Positions 37,568 to 50,100 of a DNA stretch of 64,000 nt are shown in pieces. The position numbers and the translations under genes are program-made. The DNA is from Scatophagus argus (taxonomy: Eukaryota > Chordata > Actinopteri > Scatophagidae). The notes beneath the pieces were generated by a model that searched no databases, was not told where the DNA came from, and worked only from the letters and a program-made list of their open reading frames with translations. The stretch covers positions 12,728,001-12,792,000 of the forward strand of contig NC_058494.1 in NCBI RefSeq assembly GCF_020382885.2. Direction: 5' to 3'. The stretch's first letter is position 1, and the number at the start of each line of letters is the position of its first letter.

Positions 37568-40500
37568 AACGTGATGGGGTGATTTAGCTCCTGCTGCAGA
37601 GAAGACAGAGATGGCCAACATAAAGCACATTGCCGAATCGAGGGGGAGGCGTAAGAGGATGATAAATTCAGCTGAAAAGAGAGCAGACGAGACAAGATGA
37701 GATGAGGAGGGAAGGGAAATCAATCTGTCTGAGGAAGAAAAGGGAAGCAAAGTCAGTCACTGCCCGTGGCATTTCACAGCTGGCTACAACAACGCCTGGG
37801 GCAGGGCTGACCTGAGAGACATGCTGAGAAAACTCTGTGTGTGTGTATATACACAGGGTCAGCGTGGTCATTACTTTTGTCTAAAGCTGTCCATTTTAGG
37901 AAACTTTAAGAGAAGAGTGAAACTGAAGCTGAAGGTGAGCTCTGCCGCTGGTCCTTACTCAAACATGTTTGGATCTTACAAAGAACAAGGCAGTAAGTAT
38001 AAAAGCCATCCCTAGATGTCTGCGAGTCTTTAACACTTTGGGGTATTATGAGCTGCTGATGGCAACGTGCGTTGGCATTCATTCTTCTACTCATTCTAGT
38101 CTGATGACCACACAGCTTGAAAGTCATTGTTGGAAACTTAGCTTCCCACATCACACAGCAAAAGAGCTGGACTGATGGGCAGTTTCCAAAATCCTGGACA
38201 CTGTGAAGGTCATTTCAAAGCAAAATTTCCCATCTGCAGTGGAAACAATCTATCATTTAAATCCATTAATAATTTGCAACATTCCTGCAGATAATACAGC
38301 TGTATGCCCTGTGTTATAAAGTTGTTATAGACGGGAGTCAGCATAAACACAGAAAGAAAGTGATGAAACCAGTAATGGAACACATGGAACACTGATTTTT
38401 CAGTGGAGTTTTAACAAATATCTGTAAGCGAGTCACACAAGGAGCAGGCATGTGGCCGCATTGTGCATCTTACATGGCAGCTCCAGGCCGGTGTGTCCTG
38501 TGGTGGTGCGGCACACGGGAGGAGACTGGGGACCGTCGGCCATGTCTGAATCAAACTGATTGGCCTCCCCGTGCATCACTGCCAGCCCAAGGCGCAGCCT
38601 CTCGGCGTAGGACTGAGCTCTGAGACAGACAGACACGCAGACACATAAGTGTCAAAGCAAAACGGACAACACATACAAACAAATACATTTGCAAAAGACG
38701 AGAGCATTAAGACATTTGCTGAGAAGCCTGAACACACCTACAAACACATAAAGTGGTAATTTAAAATGCCAAGGCATGATAAGAATGTGCAAAACAGAGA
38801 CTGCAAACTCGAGAACTTAAATTCTGAGTGCCCCAGGCTCACTGTTACCTTTTGGCAGCTGAAGGGGACTTTGCGACAATGATGGCATTCCTGTAGTCTG
38901 GGATCTGAGGAAAGAAATATTCGTTTTGAGTCCCATAAGTACACTGACCTTTGATCTTATATAAAAATTAATATTATTGAACCATAAATAAGTTCCAAAA
39001 CTCATTCTTTGATGTACAGAAGAACACCATCAGTGTTGTGACACTGTGGCGCAGCCCTTTCCACTGTCCAGTAATTTAGCCTCACCTCCTCCTGGATGTA
39101 CTGAATGAGGAAGGGGGAAGCTCTCAGGTTGTCTACAGGGAAGCTGAAGAAGCCCTGGATTTCTTTCTGGTGGAGGTCCATGGTGATGATGTGAGTTAGC
39201 CCTGCAATACCAAAGACACATGCGGCAAAGTTGGCATGGCTCCAGAACAGATCTCTGCTGCGTATGAAGCACAAAGTTACAACACTCCCTGGTGTCATAC
39301 AGCACAAAAATACACAATGGGCATTTTAGCACATGCATGTAAGCAGGGCAAAATAAACTAATAGTAAAGTAATAAAATATTTTAAAGCAACAGAATATTA
39401 AACTGAGCTTGAGTAAGTAAAAAAAAAATGTTACAAGTAATTGTGGTGCACTTTTAAATATCTTTCCTGGCCTAATGTATAAATCATGCAACCACACTTG
39501 CACACGATTTGTACCCAGTTGTAAGTGGCTGATTGTAACTTTGTTATGTGCAGCAAAAGCTTAAGCTTTTCTTTCTACCAAACTACACCATAAGAAGGAA
39601 AAGCGCATCCACTCATGAACAAGAGGATGGAGCTGTTGACAAGGTGGGAGGTGTTAATTTCACTGGCCTCCTCCTCAGGCAAGCGGTAATTAACTAGCTC
39701 AGGACAACTGTGGGTGACCTCAATTTCTACTAAAGCTGTTTACTGAACAAAAAATAATATTTCTGAGAACAAGTGACAGTAATCTGAAGCCTAATTTAGA
39801 ATGTTTACACATCAAATCATATTATATAATTTTACCCGCTGCCTGTCAACACCCAAGTGACTTGGTCCAACTTGGCCTGGATCAGCCACCAAGACAGTTC
39901 TTTTACAAGACTGTATATATGAGTTAATCTGAGCTTTCATTCAGTGTGTATAAACAACAACGCAATAATGACAAAGAAAAGTACAACACACAGACCATAC
40001 CAGCTTTAGCTAACATGGACGCTAGCAGCTTGCAGACAATGGATCCTCTCTTCCTCATCTTGCACTGCTTGCTGTAAGGAAAGTAGGGAATGACCCCGAT
40101 GATGTTGTTGGCACAGGATGTCTTCAGGGCGTAAGCCATAATCAGCAGCTCCATGATGGCTGTGTTGACATCTCTGAGAAACAAGATTTCAGACATAAGA
40201 TCAGATATCACAACCCTGCAAAAGCACAGTGCCGATGTGAGACTACCCTGAGCTTATGACTGTCCACAAAGACAATCCAAACTGACACAGAAGGATGCGC
40301 TGATGGGCGTTGATGAGTCAGCATCATAATGTTTGTTCACACAATCATCATCAAATAAACTACTGTCAATCAAGTGAACAGTGTCATGTTATTACCCCAC
40401 GTTTTTTCTCACATGGCCTGTTACTGGACTCCAAATTAACCAGCTTCTCCTCTGAACCACAAGCCAAAAAAACAAAAAACCTGGGAAGTTAGTGGCTGTG

Positions 40501-43500
40501 TAATAATATTCATCTAGTTGCAACAAAAGAAACGTGTGACTACCTGCATACCTGAACATGTCCCGGATGCAAAGCTCTGCTCTGCCACGAAATCACTTAT
40601 CCCCATTAGCTAGATTTCAAAAGTCTGTTATTGTGGTGAGATTGTGATACGTTTTCATGATGACTACAACAGTTTGACTACATTGGAAAAGCAAAGAGCT
40701 GTTGGTGTAACAGGACACTGCATATGGCCATTTTGGCCTTGACAGTTTGCTGAAACCAGAGATCCCAAACAGGCAGGTCAGTGACCTGCTGGACTTGCAC
40801 ACACTTCACTACAGGAAGCTCCAAAAATGGGATGTCCCTTCCTGTGATCTCTGGTTATGAATCTGAGCGAGCCTTTTGATAATAACTAACCGATTAACAG
40901 GGACAAAACCAAAGACACCCAGACCTCCCATGCAAATGGATATGTTATAATTCTTGACTTTTTTGTCACAATCTTTCAGTCATGAATGAGATCATAAGAA
41001 GATACTTATGATACAACCTGACTAAAAATGTTCAGTCATTTTGTCATATAGAGTCTGCTTTTTCATGTCAGACAGGTACAGTGAGGTTTGTTTCTGAAAA
41101 CAGCTGCCTGTTGAAAACAAGGCTGATGAGACTAAACTAATTGTTTAATCTATGGGCTGTGAAATCACAACAATAAGGCAAAAGCAGTTAAACAACTCAG
41201 AGCTGCAGAGTTGACACTCCTCTGAGGGTTCATCGTATTACACATAGTACCACGATTACTAGCTGCCACAGCGTGCCAGGTATTAATTTCACTCTATGAG
41301 CCCAACTTTGTGTGTGTCATCACGGAAAGATGTGATCTGGAGATATCTTTTACAGTGGGAACTGCCGCAGAGGTGATTTACAATACTTTACTATGTGTCT
41401 GTGGGCAGGTTTTGTCAATGCAATACTGTAAAGACAGTGCAAGATGCAGTCATGAAACTTAATCAGTGTGTACCTGAGATCAAAATGAAGACCAAGTTCG
41501 AAAAAGGAGTGTGGTCCAAGCGGGGGGGGGGGGCAGGAAGAAGGAAGGGCCACTGTGGTTTTAAGTTGCGTCTCACTGTATCCCATCCACTCCAGCATAG
41601 CTGTTATTGTTTTCACTTCGTAAGCATATCTGTTTGTCATCGTGGCAAAATATGGTCCTGGACAACTCCCGTAGCACTACCACTAACTACCACTTTCAGT
41701 GCTATGACAGATGTTTACTGCCCGTCTGTCTGTAAACAGACTTTGTCAATGTGTTAGCATGACAACCGTGCAGGATACAGTCATTAAAGTTTATAGATGT
41801 CTAGTGGACATCAAAAAGGCCAATTTCAAAGACAGTTTTAATCTGACTCATGAACAGTGAGTACTCATAAAATAATGTAGCAATGATTACTGAGTGCTCA
41901 TGGGTCAGGAACGTCAGCATGTTGACATGTTGTCACCCCATCACAAGAGGGTCTCTAGTTCTTTGCTAATTTAAAAAAATGAAGGCATCAAGAACAAACG
42001 TAAGTGTCACCTGGGAATGGTCTGAATGATGAAGATGTCTTGTCCACGAACAGACTCTTTCACATCCACTCTAGTCTCTGAAAACAAAACCAAAAAATTA
42101 CAGTCATTGTGGTTTCAAATGCAAAAGATAAGTGTGAGAACACCAGACCACAAATCATTAATCTAAGACATTTGTTGTGCAAGTGAAGGACCTGACGGCA
42201 TTTATGAGTCTTACCTCTATTTGGCTCTTGATAAACAACCGACTTGCCCAATTCAATACCCAAACGTCTGGGGGAAGCAGACCACAATGTTAAAAAAAAA
42301 ACACACACACACACCTTTCTCCATTCCATTAATTGAAACTGAGATGATGCAACGTGAATTTTTCACTTTTTGGACATCTAATAGATCAGACAAGAAGTCA
42401 ATCAACTGAAGAAAAAGATCACCTGTGTTATTATATGTTATATAACTTTGCAAGCCATGACATACAAACTTTAGATGCTGCTACACCTTCTCATATGCAT
42501 CCCCACAAACCAAAAAGCAGTGAACTTAAATGATTTATTGCTGCAATAATATGGTAGAAGATCCGGCAGCCATACAGAAGCCTATAAATTTAGGGTTCTG
42601 TTTAGTTCACATCTGTAATTGCAATAAGATTCTAAATCTGTTAGCAGCTTCAAAGAAGAAAACATCAAAACATCCACAAAAAGCACTTGGCACAAACATG
42701 AACTAAGCTGACAGTGATATCAACATTTAGTGCAGAACATTCCAGATTACAGAACTCCTAACACACCCAAGCATAATGAACACAAATGTGCCTTGGGCAA
42801 AAAGTTTTGCTCACAATTTTACAATCAAACTGCCACGCAAAAGCGCCAATAATTAATACTGAACTCGATGGCCCTTTCAAGCATATGTCGGATGAGTAAG
42901 CGTTTGATGACAGTGGGAAGATCTGCCTGTACATTCAGCAGGAATCCCACAAGGCAAGACAGACCTCTCTGTGACCACAGCCTTGCTCCAATATGCCATC
43001 ATCAATTAGGACTAAAGTATGGAAATAGACATAAATAAAACAATCACATGCATTTCAGTCTACATATCTGTTTTTCTAACAGGCGATAGACCCACTTTGT
43101 AGTCTTTTAAATTGCTTTCTGTCAGTCACATTCAGTGAAGAAGCACATGGTTTTAAAAGAAGGACTTTAGGTCCAGGGATGTTTACACACAGTCGAGTTC
43201 CCATGTGCACCTCAGAGTAAACATTCAGCAATCAATGACATTTTCAGTGCCTTCATGTCATTACTTAACCTTGGCTCCAGAGTGAAAGTATAATCGCTCT
43301 TTTAAAGTTCGGCAGTGCTGCCATACAATGAAAACTGAGAAAGCTAAGCTGTTTTTCACAGTGCGAGCAATGCAACATCTGCTTGGCTGTCTGACAAGTC
43401 TGCAGGACTGGAAAAAAACATGGCTGCACCCTGGCTTCAGCTGGCCAAGAAGACATACTGATGTTGGCAGAGATCAGACTCAGTCATTGTCTTCATAAGT

Positions 43501-44761
43501 ACTACGGATATGTCCTCACCTTGATTTTATTGTATCTTACCTGGTTTGTCCTCACCTTGATTTTATTGTATCTTACCTGGTTTCACTTGTTTTTCCTAAT
43601 GAGTCAGTACCAATTTAAATGAACCATGAATCATTGCCAACTAATAACTAACAGCCACACTAACATCAAGCACACAGTATCTGTGCCCTGCTTCCTCCCT
43701 TGGTAGAGCAGTGTCTGCACAGTACGCTCCTTTCATCACAATTATTCCCATCAACAGTTCCTCTCAATCTCCCACAGCACACCAAGATTAAACCCCAAAT
43801 CAGTCATAATCTAATAAAAAAGATCTTTCATCTCATCGGTGTAGCACATGTGCTTAGTGTGTTGTTAATCCACGACTGGACTGTCAAGGGATTAAGGAGA
43901 AAAAAAAAATTCACAGAATTAATCAAAAGATGCTTTCGATGTGTGCTGGTACAAAGATTCAGTCAATCCACTGAAACAACAGTTTGAAAATCAAGGGCCA
44001 CTAACTGCTAAAGGTTGTTTTGTAGCAGGTTTAACTTCATGTTTTTAAACAGAAAGAAGTTAACACCTGCCCGCAAAGCATCTATACGGGCAATATACAG
44101 CATTTAGCAACATAAGACTAGCTCAAGAAAATTGTGCCTGCAAACTAATCACCCATGAAGTACTGGTGCTACCCCTTGTTTGTAACACTATGAGGTGTAG
44201 TATGGTGCATGTAATTCTGAAGTACAAGTTTATTCTCCCCTTAAAAGATAACTTTACTACTGTTTGAAGTTCAGACTTTTGCAATTTCAACAAAAACTTA
44301 CATACAAATACATGTACACGGTGTCATTTGATTCATGACTTTTAGTATATTTCCAATTTTTAGGAGAATGTCGCCTACACAGATTATACAATGTTTTAAG
44401 TATCACAATGTGTTGTGCCATCATCTTAAGGTCAACATGCGGTGTTAAGGTCATGAACTACCCTGCAGCAGACACCCTACACAGAGTAGCTTCCCTGATC
44501 TGCAGGACTGCTGTAGTTCAAAACAACACATACCCACCCCGCCCTCAAGTGATCAGAAGCTAGGAGTCCCAGATGCTGTGCCAGGGCACATGGCAGTTAA
44601 AGTCGGGTAAACCCTCAAAAAATATGCACATGACCAGACATTAATCATGATGGTGTTGTACAACTGAAGCTCACTTACTCTGTAATCTTCTTGGCTAGTT
44701 CGGTGCAGGCGGTAGTGGAGTTGGCAGAAAAAACACTGTAGCCACTTCTTGAAATATTCAT
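33060..44761 (-). CDS. prpsap1: PRPP synthetase-associated protein 1
   Basis: A non-catalytic subunit of the cytosolic ribose-phosphate pyrophosphokinase complex that regulates PRPP supply for nucleotide synthesis. Ten coding exons, all with GT-AG borders and matching phases, in transcript order: 44761-44679, 42267-42215, 42077-42011, 40173-40001, 39201-39086, 38904-38849, 38619-38474, 34850-34780, 34335-34189, 33218-33060. They total 1071 nt (356 residues), the length of human PRPSAP1. The start [15 protein letters not shown] and the end [12 protein letters not shown] favour PRPSAP1 over PRPSAP2 (which ends NIGLDD in human). The N-terminal synthetase-like domain spans about 1-170. The PRPSAP-specific insert (about 187-243) lies before the PRPP-binding segment VDDMIDD (255-261), where active synthetases read VDDMADT. 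An in-frame ATG at 44836 would add 25 residues. Introns hold poly-G at 41521-41532 and several microsatellites but no other gene. Confidence 0.95.
35981..36016. repeat. Short tandem repeat, unit about 13 nt
   Basis: Three consecutive copies of a 'attcctaagaaag'-like unit in the prpsap1 intron between exons at 38474 and 34850. Probably a local replication-slippage product. Confidence 0.7.
37470..37567. repeat. (GA)n polypurine tract
   Basis: Nearly 100 nt of AG repeats, with short AC and ATAG interruptions at the left end, inside a prpsap1 intron. Mirror-symmetric polypurine tracts of this length can form triplex (H-DNA) structures. Confidence 0.9.
43512..43583. repeat. Tandem duplication, 36-nt unit, two copies
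   Basis: Two identical adjacent copies of a 36-nt unit beginning 'gtcctcaccttgattttatt' lie in prpsap1 intron 1. On the gene's strand each unit contains two 5' splice-site matches (CAGGTAAGA and AAGGTGAGG). The exact identity implies a recent duplication. Confidence 0.85.
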
Positions 44762-44989
44762 TTTGGTATAACCATACGAAAGCTTTGGAGAATGAGACAC
44801 CAGAGACCTGTGACCCCCAAAACGCCTAATAGGCATGTTTCTCTGAAGTCAGTGCGATATTTGGTTACGTTTCGCCCAAAATCGCCCGTCAGCTTATTAA
44901 CCTACTTGTGGAGCAGTTTGCACACAAAATCTAAACTCTTGGTGGACTTCCACAACACAAAACTCACGGAAGTTGTGTAACGCAACACT

Positions 44990-45450
44990 GTTTGAAAATT
45001 AAAATCACCAAGGCCACATGCTTCACACTCGTGCTGCTGATAGCGAGTCAACAACCAGCCTCACATCGACCAGCACCACTGTGAAACCCCGGTCGACCAA
45101 TAAATCGACAGCAGATGGAAAGCTCTGTTTCCATGCGGGTCACTGAGTCTTCATGAGGCTTCGTGTCCGGAGCGCACACAGCGGGTTGTGTTCACATGAA
45201 GACCATGTGAAATGTAACGAAAACTTGTTGCGCGCTGCTACAATGTGAAAAATTCAAAACTCCACCGGTAGCATTCAAATGTAGCTGCTGTAAACTTTGT
45301 AGCAATGGGCTCGCAGCAGAGGAAAAAAACGCAACGAGCACACGTTCATTGGGTGGATGAAAAGAGAGAGTGACGTCGGGACAACCAATCAGAGGTTAGA
45401 TCGAAACAACGGAGGGCGTGTAAAATATGACTTCCGACCAATCTCTATGT
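44990..45450 (-). promoter_or_regulatory. Promoter region of prpsap1
   Basis: A relatively CpG-rich stretch upstream of the first coding exon. It holds a CRE/ATF-type TGACGTCG at 45372-45379. There are three CCAAT boxes, read as ATTGG on the gene strand, at 45097-45101, 45386-45390 and 45438-45442. No TATA box is evident, as expected of a housekeeping promoter. The exact start site cannot be read from the sequence. Confidence 0.5.
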
Positions 45451-45479
45451 GAGATTCGTGTGACCTAAATTTAAAGCGC

Positions 45480-47139
45480 AACGTCCAAAAAATGTGGTTC
45501 TAAAGTATTTTTTAAAGACGCTCATTTTTTTACTAAAGTGGAAATAATAGTGTAAATACTGCGTTACAAGTAAATCCTGCTTTCAGCTCTATCTCAGACA
45601 AAATATATAAGTATTATCAGCAAAATAACAAAAGTGAAATGTTTATTATTTATTATTAGCCTATATACTAAATAGGCCTATTACATACTGCAGCTATCAC
45701 GTTATTGGAACAAAGTAGTCATGACTATTAATAAAAGATTCACCAAACAGTAAAGCCATTTCTAGAGCACAGACAGTGCTGAAAGCAAACTGGAGTCATG
45801 TGAAGTCACATCCTGCAGTAAGCTGAATGTAGATGGTGATGATCACTATGAATCCACACAAACTTGCTTACAATTGTTTTATTTTGAGAATAGAATTTAT
45901 CAACTTTTTGGGTAAACAAATATGTTTTACATGCTTCATTTTCTATATGTAGGCTATGCTGTGGGACTTAATAGGAAAAATAGCATTTTAATTCAAAACA
46001 ACTATATACAGGAGTAGCAACTGCCATGTAATAAAAGACATATAATTTAATCATTCGTGGGCAGAAAAAAGGCCCTGCAAATCATGGGAATGTTTAATTC
46101 AAGCGCTCCTTTCATAAATTCTAAATCTTTATTGCATGTAATGTAATATGGTTATTTTACCAATGACAGTTAAGTTACGGTTTAAACTGAGGGTGTCAAC
46201 AAAATTTTGACTAATAATTGTCTTATAGAAAAAGAAAAGCAGCACAACGTAGGAGTGACACTTAATCGCCATAATTGTTTCCGTATAATCTATGAAATAC
46301 GGACACTCACTTTATGGCCCGTATTAGTGGCCAGTGTACAGTGGATTCACAGTCAGGAAAATGTACTCATATCTGAATCAAAATGTCAAAAATAAAGTGG
46401 CTGAAAAAAAGCATGTCATCAATGTGTTTTCTACAGTTTTCTTGTTTTCATAAAACTTTTCATAAAACTGCACCTCAACTTAAATACACAGTTCTTTGCA
46501 TCCTTGAACCACAATGAATGGCGTCTCTTACCCAGGGAAGGGAGCTCATGAGCACACACTGCTGTTGGTGTTGCATGAGGAAATGCATTTATTTTCTCTC
46601 ATGCAACAGACCAGCACGGCACACCTGTCTACTGCCAGCCAGTTTTGGCTTCATGCGTCACCATACCAAGAAATGAAGACGCCGCAGCCTTTTCGGCATT
46701 TCACTGCAGAGGTGACACTCCACTAATTACTAACAGCGCTAGCAAATCCCCATGTAGACTGCAGGATCTGTGTTAGCAGCAGTAGGGGTCAGTTTTGTGC
46801 AGCTGATATAGGTAAATATCGCAACTTTTAAGTACCGTCAGCAGTTCTACGCCTTACTTGGTACTTACTCGGCAAAAGGTCGGCAAAAAGTAACTGCAAG
46901 CCCTGCACTACTTCAGTCCATTTCAGGCCCTCAGTGTTCATCTCCTGGATCGGCTTTTGCTTGGTTATTTTGCCAGATCAATGACATGCATGTAATCAAC
47001 CAACAATCACTGATCTTTTCACTTCCTGTTACCTTGGTTTCCTTCCTATTTTTAGAGGCGCTAACCACGTTTCCCCCTCATATTTCATGCTTTAACTTTT
47101 CGTTTTTGAAGATGATGCAGGTGATACTGTTCTTCTCTG
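45480..47139. other. Spacer; includes 3' UTR of the Myb-like gene
   Basis: AT-rich with no gene. The part near 47139 must be 3' UTR of the minus-strand gene ending at 47140. A minus-strand AATAAA at 46588-46593 is a plausible end signal, giving a 3' UTR of about 550 nt. Confidence 0.5.
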
Positions 47140-50100
47140 TCAGCCTTTCAGCACCTTCTCTTTTAGCAGGTCCAAAATGACCTGCCTCTCTTGGCTCTCC
47201 AGCTCAAATCTCCGTTCCCTCTCTTTTCTCTCAGCTCCCAGACGTTCCCTCTCCAGAGCGATCTTACCTAAGATTTAAAAAACAGAAATGAAATCTATAA
47301 TTTATTGATAGCAGCAGCATTGATAGCAGTTGGCACATGCAGTCATTATTCCCTCACTTATTTTGAGATTGGTTTAAAGTTTTTAACTGACATTTACAAC
47401 AGCACGTCAAGTCTCTTGTATTTTCATAAAAGACTGATATGTGCCATGTTCATTCTTAGCATAAGGCCTTCTATTTCCTTGTGTTGTTTTTATTTAGCCT
47501 GGTTCCAGAGCTCTGAATTGCTGCCCATATGTCAGATTTTTCAAATGAAATTCAGGTGATTATCATTCTAACTCCAATTCAAACTATGTGAGAATTTTGT
47601 GTAGGATGAATGAATAGATGATGAACGGTTGCACCCTTAAAATCAAAAATCTGTCAGGACTCAATGCCCATGTTAGAGACAGTTAATGTTCTGATGACTT
47701 GATCTGCAACAGCTAACACCAGCGACAAACTGTGGTTCTGAAACTGTTGAAAATCCACTTTGCAAGGCAGAAACATCCACACAAAATGACACTTACAATG
47801 TAGGTTAGGTTTAATGTTTTTATCCCCTTAATTGGTTGAATTTCAAATCTCTGAAAAACTTACTCCTCTGAACCTCGAGCTCCTCCCGGCGCAGAGCGAG
47901 CTCCTCCTCTCGCAGTCTTTGCTCTGCCTCTGAGCGTTTCTCCAGGAAACTGAGAATTTCAGAGTAGGTCTGGCAGCAGCACTGGCATGGCCGCTTGGCC
48001 ATAGGCGCTGCTGAAATCTCTGCCATCCCTTCATGGTCCTCTTCTGGGTCTGCTGTGACAGAAATCATGTAAAAATGTGCAGATTTGAAGGGAAAAGTCA
48101 GCTACACACTAGAGTAAATACTTGCTTACACAGGCACTGCAGTTTGAAACTGAGGCAGGATTGGAGTTGAGGGATTATGCCCCACCAAAGTCTCTATATC
48201 GAGTCGGAAAGACTCACTTCTATGTAAACTGCTATCTCTCAGGAGGTATCACTCATTTCTGACCAAAGGGACTCAGCAGGTCCAAGAGAACCAGAAACAC
48301 ATAATTTTAATCAAGGTAACGGTGAGTGGCATTTGGTCGCCTGTCGCTATGAATTCTTGGAGAGTAAAACTTCATCATAACCTCATCTGTGATCATTTCT
48401 GCCTGAGTCACATCATATAGATCCTCTTTGGCAATGGTGGTTGTTTAAGAATGAAATCAATGACTTCCATGATCCCACACTATTCCACTACCTCATCAAA
48501 CTACTTCCTTTGTTTTCATTTCAAAAAGTGTATACGGTGCGTTCAAGTTAAAATCACAAAACAACAGACTGGCAATGGGCGTGATAGAGCATTCCTCCCT
48601 CCAAATGCTCTTTGAGAGGACTATAGTTACAAAGGCTTGCAAAAATATCTCTGACCTCTCCCATTTCCTGTATTCAGAACACAAACTGCTTCCAGCAGGT
48701 AGACAGACATCACAAGGTTCTACCTGAATAGAAAATAGGAATAGAAAAAAGAAAACTTCTTTATCCCTCAATCAGTGAATTTCCTGAAATTAGAACATCA
48801 GGAGGGTGTGAAATGAGGTTGCGGTGCTGCGTGTATTTGAATCTACTCATGTCTGCGCTCGTCTGTGCTATGCATTTTATGTTGTATGCATTTCTATGTG
48901 ACAGTGTTTATGCCAAATTAAAAGCTCTCGCCCGGGGAAGAATAAAGTAATCTTGACTCTTGACTTCAAAGGGCAGAAACTGCTGCAAATCCAAGCCGAG
49001 TACAGCCTTTGTTCTCCAGAATAGCAAAACAAAATACCAGCTACATTTCAAGACCGCAGTGGGTTAATGTTTGACATTGAAAAGATTTTGAATTCTCAAA
49101 GTTCGTTTTATTAGCTGATTCATTTCTTCTGATCAGACACTTCAATTGTAATAACTGCAAAAGATGATAAGAAGTGAATTTATGTTAAATGTGCAATAAA
49201 CAAAGGTTAAACTTTGAACTAACAAAGTTGCCATCATTTTAATGTTGGCCTGCTGCCATGGCAACCCAAAGACAGTGGGGCAAAATGGATGAATTAATGG
49301 AAATGATCAAATCTCTTCAAATCTCAGCTTATAGTAAAAGAGATATTATCCATGCTGCTAGTTGGACTGCATTATCAGTGTCTTGAAACATGAGGTGTTA
49401 ATAAATCATGCAGTGTGTGTAAAACCAGTTTGTACCACACCCTAAATTCTTGGAAGTGTCTTTTAGAACAACCACATTATACACTGAGTTATATTCCATA
49501 ATCAATCAAACTCGCCTGTCACAGACTGCAGTGACTGAGAAGGAATGACCCAGGTTGACTCATGACTATATTTTCTGCTGACTATGTGCTGTGGGTATCT
49601 GGATGTGTTTTTACCTGCAGTGGGTGTTAGTGTGATGTTGATGTTGGGTTTGTCCTGCTCTGGTAGATTTATTTCTTCGATAGCTCGCTTTCTCAGGTCA
49701 TCCTCCTGGAAAAATGAGGGCGAGAATAGTTATCATGCTTACAACCTTAAGAACAAAGAAAATGAGAAGAGTAACTATTTTCGTAACTGCGACCAACAGT
49801 GGCAGTAGAAGTTGTTATAGTAATAGTGAGAGTAGTAACAGGAACAGCAGTCGCAGCAGCAGCAAGACAGCAGGTTTACTTGTGAATGAATGCCACCATG
49901 AGGGAGAAGGGCGAAGTGACAAAGTAGCTGGAGAGAACACTAAAGCATGGATGCGGACTTGGACATCCAGTTTGTCTTCTCATAAACCATTGTTGAGTGA
50001 GATAAAAGAAAGTGCTGTATCGAGTGCCGTGTGAGATTGTGGGCATACTCACAATAATAACTACATGTGAAATTAATTTCAATTTTGAATGCTGACCACA

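Noticed and set aside
37470..37750. Ser/Leu-rich minus-strand frames
   Set aside because: They are translations of the (GA)n/(TC)n repeat inside a prpsap1 intron.
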